NCBI GenBank assembly: GCA_035498555.1
Contig: DATKAB010000025.1
Location: 1-39,916, forward strand
Direction: 5' to 3'
From: Candidatus Sulfotelmatobacter sp.
GTDB taxonomy: Bacteria > Eisenbacteria > RBG-16-71-46
DNA length: 39,916 bases
Position 1 is the stretch's first letter. Every line of letters begins with the position of its first letter. Below, in pieces: positions 32,571 to 39,916 of this stretch. Both the position numbers and the translations under genes were made by a program. The notes beneath the pieces are model-generated. The model saw only the letters and a program-made list of their open reading frames with translations, was not told where the DNA came from and searched no databases.

Positions 32571-33140
32571 GTGGCCACTGAAACCCTGCCGACGCGCGAC
32601 CAGGCTCTGGCGCTGGTTCACGAGTGGATCGCCAACGTCAACCTGCGCAAGCACTGCTACGCGGTCGAGGCGGCGATGCGCGCCTACGCGCGCAAGCTGG
32701 GCGGCGACGAAGAGCGCTGGGGCATCGCCGGGCTGGTGCACGATTTCGACTGGGAGCGGCATCCGGATCTCGAGCGCCATCCGATGAAAGGCGTCGAGGT
32801 GTTGCGCTCGCTCGGCTGGCCCGAGGACATCTGCCGAGCGGTGCTCGGCCACGCCGTGCACAGCGGCGTGCCGCGCGACACCGACATGGCCCGCGCGCTC
32901 TACGCCTGCGACGAGCTGAGCGGCTTCCTGGTCGCCTGCGCGCTGGTGACGCCCGAGCGCAAGCTCGATCAGGTCGAAGTCTCGTCGGTGCGCAAGAAGA
33001 TGAAGCGCGCGGATTTCGCCCGCAACGTCAACCGTGACGACATCGTGCAGGGCGCGGCCGAGCTGGGCGTGGATCTCGACGAGCACATCGCGTTCGTGCG
33101 CGAAGCGATGCTCGGCGTTCGCGGCGAGCTGGGGCTCTAA
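32571..33140 (+). CDS. HD-domain phosphohydrolase-like protein
   Basis: A 189-residue HD-superfamily protein. Metal ligands expected for the fold are His28 (LRKHCYAVE), His57-Asp58 (GLVHDFDWE), His94 and His97 (VLGHAVHSG) and Asp114 (YACDELSG). The C-terminal third is helical and charged (VRKKMKRADFARNVNRDDIV). Similar stand-alone proteins are annotated as HDIG-type hydrolases; the substrate is not known. GTG 32571 is backed by GAGGAG at 32557-32562. It is 34 nt after the ferredoxin gene and may be co-transcribed with it. Confidence 0.85.
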   Translation: MATETLPTRDQALALVHEWIANVNLRKHCYAVEAAMRAYARKLGGDEERWGIAGLVHDFDWERHPDLERHPMKGVEVLRSLGWPEDICRAVLGHAVHSGVPRDTDMARALYACDELSGFLVACALVTPERKLDQVEVSSVRKKMKRADFARNVNRDDIVQGAAELGVDLDEHIAFVREAMLGVRGELGL

Positions 33141-33160
33141 CCGCCGCACCGGCGCAAGTC

Positions 33161-33724
33161 ATGCCGCCGACACCTGTCGCGATGAGTTGGCCGGAGTACT
33201 ACGTCAGCTGGCACGAGTTCTATCTCATGGCGGGAACCGCGGCGGTCACGCTGGCCGGCCTGCTGTTCGTTTCGCTCTCGCTTCACATCGAGGCGTTGAT
33301 CCACGAAACGCACGAGCACCTGCTGCAGCTGGCGCGCATCGTCCTGTTCTCGTTCCTGGCCGTGCTGCTGCTCTCGCTGGTGATGCTGGTCCCGGCCGAG
33401 ACCATGCGTATCACCTCGGTGGAGATGATCATCCTGGGCGGCGGCTTCCTGCTGCTGACGCGCGCCCAGCTGCGCTGGAGGCCGAAGGTCCAGCACTCCG
33501 GTTTCACCCTCCAGCAGGTGCGCCGGCGCACGATTCTGCCGATGCTCGGCTACAGCCTGATGGCGCTCACCGGCGCGCTGACGCTGGCGACGAAAGACCA
33601 GCTGATGATGAATCTCGCCATCAGCTCGGTCGGCATGCTGCTGGGGAACGCGCTGGGCGCTTCGTGGGACCTGCTGGTGCGGGTGGCGCGCATCAAGCGC
33701 GAGGACGCCCGACAGGAATCGTAG
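33161..33724 (+). CDS. Four-helix membrane protein of unknown function
   Basis: A 187-residue integral membrane protein with four likely helices: FYLMAGTAAVTLAGLLFVSL, LARIVLFSFLAVLLLSLVML, SVEMIILGGGFLLLTRAQL (marginal) and MLGYSLMALTGALTLAT, followed by a further hydrophobic stretch MNLAISSVGMLLGNALGASW and a basic tail. I do not recognise the family. ATG 33161 or ATG 33182 (MSWPEYYVSW) could be the start; the latter is attractive because it begins just at the conserved-looking part. It lies 20 nt after the HD-domain gene. Confidence 0.7.
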   Translation: MPPTPVAMSWPEYYVSWHEFYLMAGTAAVTLAGLLFVSLSLHIEALIHETHEHLLQLARIVLFSFLAVLLLSLVMLVPAETMRITSVEMIILGGGFLLLTRAQLRWRPKVQHSGFTLQQVRRRTILPMLGYSLMALTGALTLATKDQLMMNLAISSVGMLLGNALGASWDLLVRVARIKREDARQES

Positions 33725-33994
33725 GCACCGCGCCACAAAAAGCCGACGCCGCAAGAAGCAGTCGGCAGCGCGGGAGGGTCAGTCCCGGCCGGCCGTTCCT
33801 TCGGCGTCGACGCTCAACTTCCGGCCGGCGGTTCCCCTCAGAGGTTCCGCATCAGCCGCGCCCACTGTAGCAGTGGACGTTTCTTATCGCGGGTCGGGTC
33901 TTCACTGCACCCTCGCCGCTGCGCAAATCAGACACCCGGCAATCGCGCGGGTCAAGAGCGAACTTCAGGGCACAGACCTCGCGACGCGATCCAG
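33725..33994. other. Gap between convergent membrane-protein and polymerase genes
   Basis: 270 nt with no credible gene. It contains short inverted repeats: GCCGAC (33742-33747) with GTCGGC (33761-33766), and CCACTG (33862-33867) with CAGTGG (33871-33876) followed by ACGTTTCTT. The latter is the better terminator candidate for the plus-strand unit. Nothing else is recognisable. Confidence 0.45.
33862..33876 (+). terminator. Possible terminator after the membrane-protein gene
   Basis: A 6-bp stem with a TAG loop is followed within 3 nt by TTTCTT. It lies 138 nt after the stop at 33724, rather far, but is the only hairpin in the gap with a T-rich tail. Confidence 0.35.
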
Positions 33995-36900
33995 TCAAGT
34001 CTTGACCTCCGGATGCCGCGCTCGGGCCCGCACCGCGGCGCGATGAGCGCTGATGCCGTTGGGCGCGCGCGGCGTTTCGCGTGGGGAGAGGCCGGCCGCG
34101 CCTTCGGCGGATCTTCCGGCAACCTGCTCGCGCCGCCACGCGTGCGGCGCCGGCGACGGCGCTGAGCCATCGAGCGCGATCACGCGCTCGACGTTGAGCG
34201 TGACGGCGTCGAGCGCCTCTTCGACGCGCCCCTCGAGCCGCACCACGCTGGCTCGGGCCGCCGGCCCCCATGCGCGATAGGCCGAGGTGAACAGGGTGCC
34301 CTCGGCGAGCCCGCTCGCGTCGGCGATGGTCGCGAACAGCATCGGCTCGCCGCGCCTGGTCTCGACCCGGCGATAGGCGCAGGTGAGCCCGACCAGCGCC
34401 ACGCGCTCGCCGACGCGCCGCGGCAGCTCGGCGCACGCGACCGCGCCGCGCCGCGCCGCTTCGAGCTCGGGTGAATCGAGCGGATGGGCGCTGAACCACA
34501 GTCCGGTCGCGCGCGCCTCGCCGCGCGCCCGCTCGAAGCGATCGAATTCCGGCAGCGACGGCACCGGCGCCGGCGCGACCGGGGGCGGCGCCAGCTCGTC
34601 GCCGCCGGGCACCACGAGCACCGGCGTGCGTGGCGCGAGACGCGCCACGGCCGGCGCGCTCACGCGGGCTTCGAGCAGCAACGTCGGCCGCGAACGCCCG
34701 AGCGCATCGAGCGCTCCGGCCAGGATCAACGACTCGACTTCGGGCGGCGTGGGCCGCACGCGTTCGAGGAAGTCGGCGAGGTTCGAGAAGCGCCGCTCTG
34801 CCCGCGCGTGCAGGATCCGCGCTCCGGTGGTCTCGGCGAGCCCGAACACGCGCGACAGTCCGACGCGCACGGCGCGAGCCGAGACGCGAGCGGCGGCGGG
34901 CCTCGCGTCCAGAGACTCCGCCGCCGCGCCCTCCGGTGCGGGGTCCGCGGCATCCTCCAGGGTCGCGTCCCACTGCGAGCGCTCGACGCACGGGGCGAGG
35001 AAGCCCACGCCGGCGCGGCGCAGGTCCTCGACGTGCACCCAGGTCGGATACATGCCGGCGTGGTGATTGAGGATCCCGACCGCGTATTCGACCGGGAAGT
35101 GCGTCTTGAGATACGCGCTCTGCCACCCGAGCACGCCGTAGCCGGCCGCGTGCGCCTTGCAGAACGCGTAGGCCGCGAAGCGGGTCAGCTCGCACCACAC
35201 CGCGCGCGCGGTCGCGCCGTCGACGCCGGCGCGCGCCGCCTGCGCCACGAAGCCGCGCTCGAGTGCCCGGAACTCCTCGTCGCCGCGCGCCGCGGCAATC
35301 GCGCGACGCAGCTCGTCGCCGGCGGCCAGCGGCAACCCGGTGAGCGCGGCGGCGACGCGCATCACGTCCTCTTCGTAGAGCATCACGCCGAGCGTGTCGG
35401 ACAGCACCGGCTCGAGCCGCGGGTGGAGACATGACACGGCTTCGAGCCCGCGCCGGCGACGGCAGTAGGCGGTCTTCATGCCGGACTCGGCCGGCCCGGG
35501 ACGCACGAGCGCCACCGCCGCGATGGTGTCGTCGAGCGTTCGGCAGCCGAGCATGCGCAGCAGATGGCGCATGGCCGGCGACTCGAGCTGGAAGCAGTTG
35601 AGCGTGTCGCCGGCGGCGAGCCGCGCGGCGGTGGCGGGATCGTCTTCGGGGATCGTGTCGAGCGAGAGCAGTGTCGGCGGGACGGCGGAGCCGGAGGCCG
35701 ACCGGGAGGTACGGTTGCCGGCTCCATCCGGTCGCCGGCTGCCCTCGCCGCGCCCAGCGCCGGACATCCCTGTCCGGCTTCTCCTCGGCGCGGAGCCCTC
35801 CCGGTCGGCCTCCCGCTCCGCCGCCCCGGCCGCCCGCCGGGTCACCAGCTCGACGCACTCGCCGAGGGTGCTCAGGCAGCGGTTGCCGAGCAGATCCATC
35901 TTCACCAGCCCGAGCGCTTCGATCGCGCGCATCTCGAACTGCGTCACCACCAGGTTCTTGGCGGCGCGCTCGAGCGGCACGTAGTAGGTGAGCTCGCGGT
36001 CGGCGATCACCAGGCCGCCCGAATGCACCGAGAGATGCCGGGGCGCGCCCGACAGGCGCTCGGCGAGCTTCAGCGCCTCGGGCAGCGGCGCTTCGCGCCA
36101 GTCGACGAAGCGCGCGTCGGGTGTCGCCAGCAGCTGATCGAGGTACGGCGGCTCCATCTCGCGCGGCACGCGGCGCGCGAGGGCGTTGACGCGCGGGTTG
36201 GAGAGCCCCAGCGCCTTGGCGGTCTCGCGGAACGCCGAGCGGGCACCGAGCGTCGAGTGCGTGCAGATCATCGCCACGCGGTCGTGGCCGTAGGTGTCGT
36301 AGACGTGCTCGATCACCTCGTCGCGCCGCTTCCAGCACAGATCGATGTCGAGATCGGGGCAGTCGCGCCGCGCCGGGTGCAGGAAGCGCTCGAAGTAGAG
36401 CCCGTAGCGCATCGGGTCGACGTTGGTGATGCCGAGTGCGTAGGCGACGAGCGAGCTGGCGCCCGACCCGCGCCCGACGGTCGGAATGTTCTTCGACCGC
36501 GCGTACCCGACGATCTCGGCGACCAGCAGGAAATAGTCGGTGAAGCCCATCCGTTCGATGATCTCGAGCTCTTCGCCGAGGCGCGGTCGCGCGTCGTGAT
36601 AGCGGCGGCGTGAGCCGGCGTCGGCGCCGGTCGCCCGCACGCCGTAGCGGCGGCGCAGTCCCTCGGTGACGAGGCGCTCGAGATGGGCTGTTCCTGTCAT
36701 GCCGTCCGGCAGCGGCGCCCGCGGGAGGATCGGCGTGCCGAGCTCGAGCTCGAGCCGGCAGCGTGCGACCAGCGCCACGTTGTTCGCGAGCGCGGCGGTG
36801 GCGGCTTCGGGTCGCCCGGCCGCCCCGCACACCGCGCGCACGCGGCGCGTCCACTCGAGCGGCGAAGCCAGCCACGCTTCACGCGCCGCGAACGCCGCCG

Positions 36901-37585
36901 GCGGCATGCGCTCGCGCAGCTCGCCGGCCGCGGCGGTCACAGCGATCGCGTGCAGCTCGTGATCGCGCGGCTCGATCGCCACCACGTCGCCGGTCGCCAC
37001 CAGCGGAATGCCGAGCGCGATCGCGGCATCGAGCCGCTCGGCGAGCCGCGTGCGTTCCGCCGGCAGGCCGCGGATGCCGAGCCACAGCCCGCCGTCGCGC
37101 GGGCGCGGGCCCGACCCGGGCCCGGCGGGCGCCGCGCCGAACGCCGCCGGCACGCCCGCCGCCTGAAGCGAGGCGGCGAGCCCCGGCGATTCGACGATCA
37201 GGTGGAGCCCGGCGTGGAATTGCGCGAGCCCGGCGACCAGGTCGAATTCCGGATCGAGCATGCGCGCGGTGATCAGCGCGCACAGGTTGGCGTAGCCGCG
37301 CCGATCGATGGCGAGCAGCAGCGCGCCCGGGCCCGTGCCGGCGGCCGCGCCACCGCGGGCGCCCTGGGCGGCGCGCGCCGAGAGCTCGACGCCGAGCAGC
37401 GGTTTCAGTCCCTCGGTGTGCGCCGCGCGCCAGAAGCGGATCGCGAGGTAGAGATTGTCGCGGTCGGTGAGCGCGAGCGAGTCGTAGCCCTGCTCGAGCG
37501 CCCGGGCGATCAGCGCCTCGGGCGCCGCGGTGCCATACAGCAGCGAGCCGTGCGAGCGGACGCGCAGCGGAACGAAGGCGCTCAC
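33995..37585 (-). CDS. DnaE-type DNA polymerase III alpha subunit, probably error-prone
   Basis: A 1196-residue C-family polymerase. The catalytic aspartates are present: PDLDIDLCWKRRDEV (Asp413, Asp415) and LVKMDLLGN (Asp564). Other family blocks are FQLESPAMRHLL, ALVRPGPAESGMK, MLYEEDVMRVAAALTG and FAAYAFCKAHAAGYG. The C-terminal OB region is VALVGLTCAYRRVETRRG. The N-terminal PHP domain is degenerate: LRVRSHGSLLYGT replaces the usual HxH and LTDRDNLY replaces TDHGN. This suggests a second, translesion-type DnaE rather than the replicative one, in line with the Y-family polymerase gene upstream on the same strand. About residues 587-636 are a low-complexity insert encoded by an inverted-repeat element (35678-35828). 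GTG 37585 has GGAG 6 nt upstream. Confidence 0.9.
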   Translation of the reverse strand: MSAFVPLRVRSHGSLLYGTAAPEALIARALEQGYDSLALTDRDNLYLAIRFWRAAHTEGLKPLLGVELSARAAQGARGGAAAGTGPGALLLAIDRRGYANLCALITARMLDPEFDLVAGLAQFHAGLHLIVESPGLAASLQAAGVPAAFGAAPAGPGSGPRPRDGGLWLGIRGLPAERTRLAERLDAAIALGIPLVATGDVVAIEPRDHELHAIAVTAAAGELRERMPPAAFAAREAWLASPLEWTRRVRAVCGAAGRPEAATAALANNVALVARCRLELELGTPILPRAPLPDGMTGTAHLERLVTEGLRRRYGVRATGADAGSRRRYHDARPRLGEELEIIERMGFTDYFLLVAEIVGYARSKNIPTVGRGSGASSLVAYALGITNVDPMRYGLYFERFLHPARRDCPDLDIDLCWKRRDEVIEHVYDTYGHDRVAMICTHSTLGARSAFRETAKALGLSNPRVNALARRVPREMEPPYLDQLLATPDARFVDWREAPLPEALKLAERLSGAPRHLSVHSGGLVIADRELTYYVPLERAAKNLVVTQFEMRAIEALGLVKMDLLGNRCLSTLGECVELVTRRAAGAAEREADREGSAPRRSRTGMSGAGRGEGSRRPDGAGNRTSRSASGSAVPPTLLSLDTIPEDDPATAARLAAGDTLNCFQLESPAMRHLLRMLGCRTLDDTIAAVALVRPGPAESGMKTAYCRRRRGLEAVSCLHPRLEPVLSDTLGVMLYEEDVMRVAAALTGLPLAAGDELRRAIAAARGDEEFRALERGFVAQAARAGVDGATARAVWCELTRFAAYAFCKAHAAGYGVLGWQSAYLKTHFPVEYAVGILNHHAGMYPTWVHVEDLRRAGVGFLAPCVERSQWDATLEDAADPAPEGAAAESLDARPAAARVSARAVRVGLSRVFGLAETTGARILHARAERRFSNLADFLERVRPTPPEVESLILAGALDALGRSRPTLLLEARVSAPAVARLAPRTPVLVVPGGDELAPPPVAPAPVPSLPEFDRFERARGEARATGLWFSAHPLDSPELEAARRGAVACAELPRRVGERVALVGLTCAYRRVETRRGEPMLFATIADASGLAEGTLFTSAYRAWGPAARASVVRLEGRVEEALDAVTLNVERVIALDGSAPSPAPHAWRREQVAGRSAEGAAGLSPRETPRAPNGISAHRAAVRARARHPEVKT
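35678..35828. repeat. Palindromic insertion-like element inside the DnaE gene
   Basis: Inverted repeats 35684-35709 and 35797-35822 match over 26 nt with one mismatch (35692/35814). Pairing continues outward through 35678/35828 with one more mismatch. An internal perfect 8-bp hairpin, GCCGGACA-TCCC-TGTCCGGC, lies at 35759-35778. The sequence between the repeats is unlike the family consensus when translated (arginine, serine, glycine-rich). The unit 35683-35823 is 141 nt, so it adds 47 codons without shifting the frame. No second copy was seen in the window. It resembles palindromic elements tolerated in proteins elsewhere (for example Rickettsia RPEs), but no relationship is claimed. Confidence 0.75.
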
Positions 37586-37610
37586 GCGGCGCTCCGCGGC
37601 GCGCGCGACG

Positions 37611-38309
37611 TCAGCCGGCGGGGTGGGGGCCGAAGCTCGGCAGCGACTCGCGGCCGCTGGAGCGCAGCATCACGTGCGGCAGCACGCCGGCCTCGAAGTA
37701 CTCGGGGCGCAGGATGCGATCGAGCAGGCGCTGGCCCCACAGTTCCTGATCGGGCGTCAGCTCGGGATCGTCGCCGGCGAAACGGAAGGTGCAGACCGCG
37801 AGATCCGCGCCCTCCATCCAGCCCACCACCAGGCACTGGTTGGTGCCGTCGCTGTCGGCGATGCGCACCCACAGGATCGCCAGATCGAAATCGCCGAGAT
37901 GGCGGTGCGATTCGCGCGACACCTGTGGATCGTCGAAGCCCATCGCCTGGCGCAGCGCCAGCTCGGGCGGCGTGCTGGGCGGGAAGCGGTTGCTCACCAT
38001 CGCCGCGTTCGGCACGACGAGCATCGGCGGCGCGAACGCGGGCTCCTGCGCGAGCGCGAAGCACAGCGCTTCGGCGCGATGCCGCGGCTGAAGCAACGGC
38101 GCTCGCCGCCCGAGCAGATCGAGGCCGAGCAGCACGATCAGCACGGCGAACACGAACGGCGCCGCCACCAGCGCCACCTGCAGCGCCGGCCCGAACGAGC
38201 GCTGCACGCGCCGCTCGACGGCTCCGGCGGTGACCGGCGAGGTGAACAGCCGCACCAGCAACGGCGGGCGCCGCGGCGGGGAGGGCGCGGGCGAGACCGG
38301 CGGACTCAT
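37611..38309 (-). CDS. Single-helix membrane protein of unknown function
   Basis: A 232-residue protein with a proline-rich cytoplasmic N-terminus (MSPPVSPAPSPPRRPP), one strong helix (PALQVALVAAPFVFAVLIVLLGLDLLG) and a C-terminal soluble domain containing FDLAILWVRIADSDGTNQCL and VVGWMEGADLAVCTFRFAGD. I recognise no family. It is 25 nt upstream of the DnaE gene and presumably co-transcribed. An alternative, overlapping open frame on the same strand is arginine/alanine-rich and looks like shadow. The call rests on amino-acid composition and position. Confidence 0.65.
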   Translation of the reverse strand: MSPPVSPAPSPPRRPPLLVRLFTSPVTAGAVERRVQRSFGPALQVALVAAPFVFAVLIVLLGLDLLGRRAPLLQPRHRAEALCFALAQEPAFAPPMLVVPNAAMVSNRFPPSTPPELALRQAMGFDDPQVSRESHRHLGDFDLAILWVRIADSDGTNQCLVVGWMEGADLAVCTFRFAGDDPELTPDQELWGQRLLDRILRPEYFEAGVLPHVMLRSSGRESLPSFGPHPAG

Positions 38310-38369
38310 GGTCTTCCGTTATCGGCAGGATGCGCACGGGCCGTGAGAGCTGCTCGTTCGAGCCCCGTG

Positions 38370-38387
38370 GCGGGCGCCCACGCCCGC
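38370..38387 (-). terminator. Hairpin downstream of the VOC gene
   Basis: A 7-bp stem, GCGGGCG (38370-38376) with CGCCCGC (38381-38387), loop CCCA, lies 15 nt past the VOC stop on the minus strand, without a T-tract. It may limit read-through into the membrane-protein and DnaE genes. Confidence 0.35.
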
Positions 38388-38402
38388 TCACCCGCCGCAT
38401 GC

Positions 38403-38759
38403 TCACTTCTCCTCGATCAGGCCGATCGTGTTGCCGGACGGGTCGAGCACCTCGGCCACCCGCGTGCCCTCGCCAACCCCCATCGGCGCCTGCTTCGGCT
38501 TCGCGCCGATCGAGAGCATCCGCGACCACTCGGCGTCGAGATCGGCGACTTTCCAGTACGACACGCCGCCCTTGTCTCCCACACGATGCTTGTCATCCTC
38601 GGGATGGATGCCGAGCTCGAAGCCGTCGACGTCGAAGCCGACGTAGAACGGCTCGTCGAAGTAGGGCTGGATCCCGAGCCACTCGGAATACCAGCGCCTG
38701 GCGCTCGCGAGGTCGCTGACCGGATAGATCGCGCTGCGAAGTCGAAGGCGATGGGGCAT
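38403..38759 (-). CDS. VOC-superfamily (glyoxalase/dioxygenase-like) protein
   Basis: A 118-residue protein of the vicinal-oxygen-chelate fold: RLRSAIYPVSDLASARRWYS and the WLGIQPYFDEPFYVGFDVDG first half, then GVSYWKVADLDAEWSRMLSI, VAEVLDPSGNTIGLIEEK as the second beta-alpha-beta-beta-beta unit. Single-domain VOC proteins act as dimers in glyoxalase, antibiotic-resistance or dioxygenase reactions; which applies here is unknown. AGGAG lies 6 nt before ATG 38759. It lies between the Y-family polymerase and the DnaE genes, an unusual location for a small metabolic enzyme. Confidence 0.87.
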   Translation of the reverse strand: MPHRLRLRSAIYPVSDLASARRWYSEWLGIQPYFDEPFYVGFDVDGFELGIHPEDDKHRVGDKGGVSYWKVADLDAEWSRMLSIGAKPKQAPMGVGEGTRVAEVLDPSGNTIGLIEEK

Positions 38760-38821
38760 GACGAGCTCCTTTCGATGGTGAACGCGGCCGGTGCCGCGGA
38801 TCGAACGCCGCTTCCGCGGCG

Positions 38822-39916
38822 CTACTTGGTCAACGACGGGGTGCGCAGCACGAAACCATGGCGATCCTCGGTGAGCCTGCCCTTGAGATGGAGCGCGCGG
38901 CCCGAGACCAGCACGCCGTGGCCGTAGGCGCCACGCACGCGATCGAAGGCGCGGTAGAGCGCGGCGCGGCGGCCGGCCTCGCGCTCGTCGAAGAGTGCCC
39001 CCTGCTCGCCCGACGCCGGCACGAAGTTGGAGAGCGTGATGCCCAGCGCATGCAGCGCCACGCGCCGCGTGAACAGCTTGCGCATCAGCGCGAGCGCCGT
39101 CTCGAGCACCACCGGATCGGCTTCCGACGGCGAGCGCAGCGAGCGTTCCTGCTCGGCGCCCTCGCCGTCCTGGTAGCGCAGCCGCACGCCGATGGTGCGC
39201 GCCTTGAGGCCGAGCTCGCGCGCGGCGTGGCAGGCGCGACCGACCAGGTACTCGATCATGCCGTCGAGCACCGTGGCTTCGGCGGTGTCGCGGTGGAACG
39301 AGGTCTCGCGCGAGATCGAGAGCGGAATCTCGCGCACCGTGACCGGCGCCGTGTCGCGCCCGCGGCAGCGCTCGTAGAGCAGGCGGCCGGCCACGCCGAA
39401 CAGCGCCTCGAGCGTTTCGACCGGCAGGGCGCGCAGCGCGCCGATGGTGAGCAGGTTCATCGAGCGCAGCGTCTTCGCGTGCGCGTGGCCGACGCCGGCG
39501 AGCTGCTCGATCGGCCGCTCGCACAGGAAGGCGTCGGCGTCTTCGGCCGCGATCCGCGCGAGGCCGGCGGGCTTCACGGTCTTGCCGATCAGCTTCGCCA
39601 GCATGCGATTCGGGCCGATGCCGCAGGTCACGGTGAGCCCGGTCTCTTCGCGGATCGCTTCTTTCAGCGCGCGCGCCGCCGCCATCACGTCGCCGTGCAG
39701 GCGCTCGGTGCCCGAGAGATCGCAATAGGCTTCGTCGAGATAGGTCTCTACCGCCGGCGAAAGATCGCGGCAGTGCGCGAAAATCACCTCGGCAAAGCAA
39801 CGATAGATCTGTGCGTGGCCATCGAGGATCACGGCCTGAGGGCAGCGGCGCTTCGCTTCGGTGAGCGTCATGCCGGCCTTGAGCCCGAAGCGGCGCGCCT
39901 CGTACGAACACGACGC
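38822..39916 (-). CDS. dinB: Y-family DNA polymerase (DinB / Pol IV-like), 5' end cut by window
   Basis: A translesion polymerase reading from the window edge: SCSYEARRFGLKAGMTLTEA is the normal continuation of the missing fingers/palm start, so the true N-terminus (with the first catalytic Asp) lies beyond 39916. Present are YLDEAYCDLSG with the Asp-Glu catalytic pair, CGIGPNRMLAKLIGKTVKPAG, LAGVGHAHAKTLRSM (helix-hairpin-helix) and the little-finger region starting REIPLSISRETSFHRD. Near the C-terminus QGALFDE fits a beta-clamp-binding pentapeptide (QxxLF). About 364 residues are visible. It precedes the VOC, membrane-protein and DnaE genes on the same strand. Confidence 0.92.
   Translation of the reverse strand, partial: ASCSYEARRFGLKAGMTLTEAKRRCPQAVILDGHAQIYRCFAEVIFAHCRDLSPAVETYLDEAYCDLSGTERLHGDVMAAARALKEAIREETGLTVTCGIGPNRMLAKLIGKTVKPAGLARIAAEDADAFLCERPIEQLAGVGHAHAKTLRSMNLLTIGALRALPVETLEALFGVAGRLLYERCRGRDTAPVTVREIPLSISRETSFHRDTAEATVLDGMIEYLVGRACHAARELGLKARTIGVRLRYQDGEGAEQERSLRSPSEADPVVLETALALMRKLFTRRVALHALGITLSNFVPASGEQGALFDEREAGRRAALYRAFDRVRGAYGHGVLVSGRALHLKGRLTEDRHGFVLRTPSLTK

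Noticed and set aside
33742-33766. GCCGAC/GTCGGC inverted repeat
   Set aside because: Six-bp arms with a 13-nt loop and no T-tract; too weak to call a terminator.
33852-36875. A 1007-codon minus-strand open frame overlapping the DnaE gene
   Set aside because: Almost entirely Arg/Ala/Gly; a frame-shifted shadow of the polymerase gene, whose own frame has all catalytic motifs.
1-39916. CRISPR arrays, tRNA or rRNA genes, insertion sequences with transposase, integrase or prophage genes
   Set aside because: No regularly spaced repeats, cloverleaf, rRNA-like segments or transposase motifs were seen on either strand; hairpins found are single.

Overview
The window is about 40 kb of gene-dense, very GC-rich bacterial chromosome. 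Gram-negative envelope genes are prominent: a TonB-dependent receptor, a PorV/PorQ-type barrel, several lipoproteins and a MacAB-like exporter. Secreted proteins end in FlgD-like / type IX-sorting-like C-terminal domains with a P-N-P motif. High GC combined with FCB-superphylum-style secreted proteins suggests a Candidatus Eisenbacteria-like or related FCB-group organism. This placement is inference from gene content; there is no rRNA or tRNA in the window to test it.

Layout. 1-138 is the tail of an unidentified gene, followed by two hairpins in a 429-nt gap. 568-4272 (+) carries a tryptophanase-family PLP lyase, a UPF0173-type metallohydrolase and two tandem paralogous lipoproteins. A CPBP-family membrane protease (-) converges on them. 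5426-6682 (+) is a compact moaD-GNAT-moaE cluster with overlapping genes. 6857-15298 (+) is a tightly coupled five-gene envelope operon: TonB receptor, PorV-like barrel, NHL-repeat lipoprotein, secreted Fn3/CTD protein and Fn3 lipoprotein. A separate secreted CTD protein follows (15549-17660). A strong shared hairpin ends this block against a long minus-strand run (26138 down to 17716): cytochrome c lipoprotein, thioredoxin reductase, ETF-ubiquinone oxidoreductase, methyltransferase, DUF6600-like lipoprotein, epoxyqueuosine reductase and an eight-repeat secreted protein. A PQQ-type sugar dehydrogenase-like secreted protein (+) is divergent from the cytochrome. 32143-27883 (-) is an adaptor-ATPase-permease-permease export operon. 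32297-33724 (+) holds a 7Fe ferredoxin, an HD-domain protein and a four-helix membrane protein. 39916-33995 (-) holds a Y-family polymerase (cut by the window edge), a VOC protein, a one-helix membrane protein and a large DnaE-type polymerase with a degenerate PHP domain.

The most unusual signal is inside the DnaE gene. A segment of about 140-150 bp is bounded by near-perfect 26-nt inverted repeats (35684-35709 and 35797-35822) and has its own internal hairpin. It keeps the reading frame and adds about 47 low-complexity residues just after the third catalytic aspartate. It looks like a palindromic mobile element domesticated in a coding region. The second point of interest is the TonB/PorV/lipoprotein/CTD-protein operon, which may be an uncharacterised outer-membrane export or display unit.
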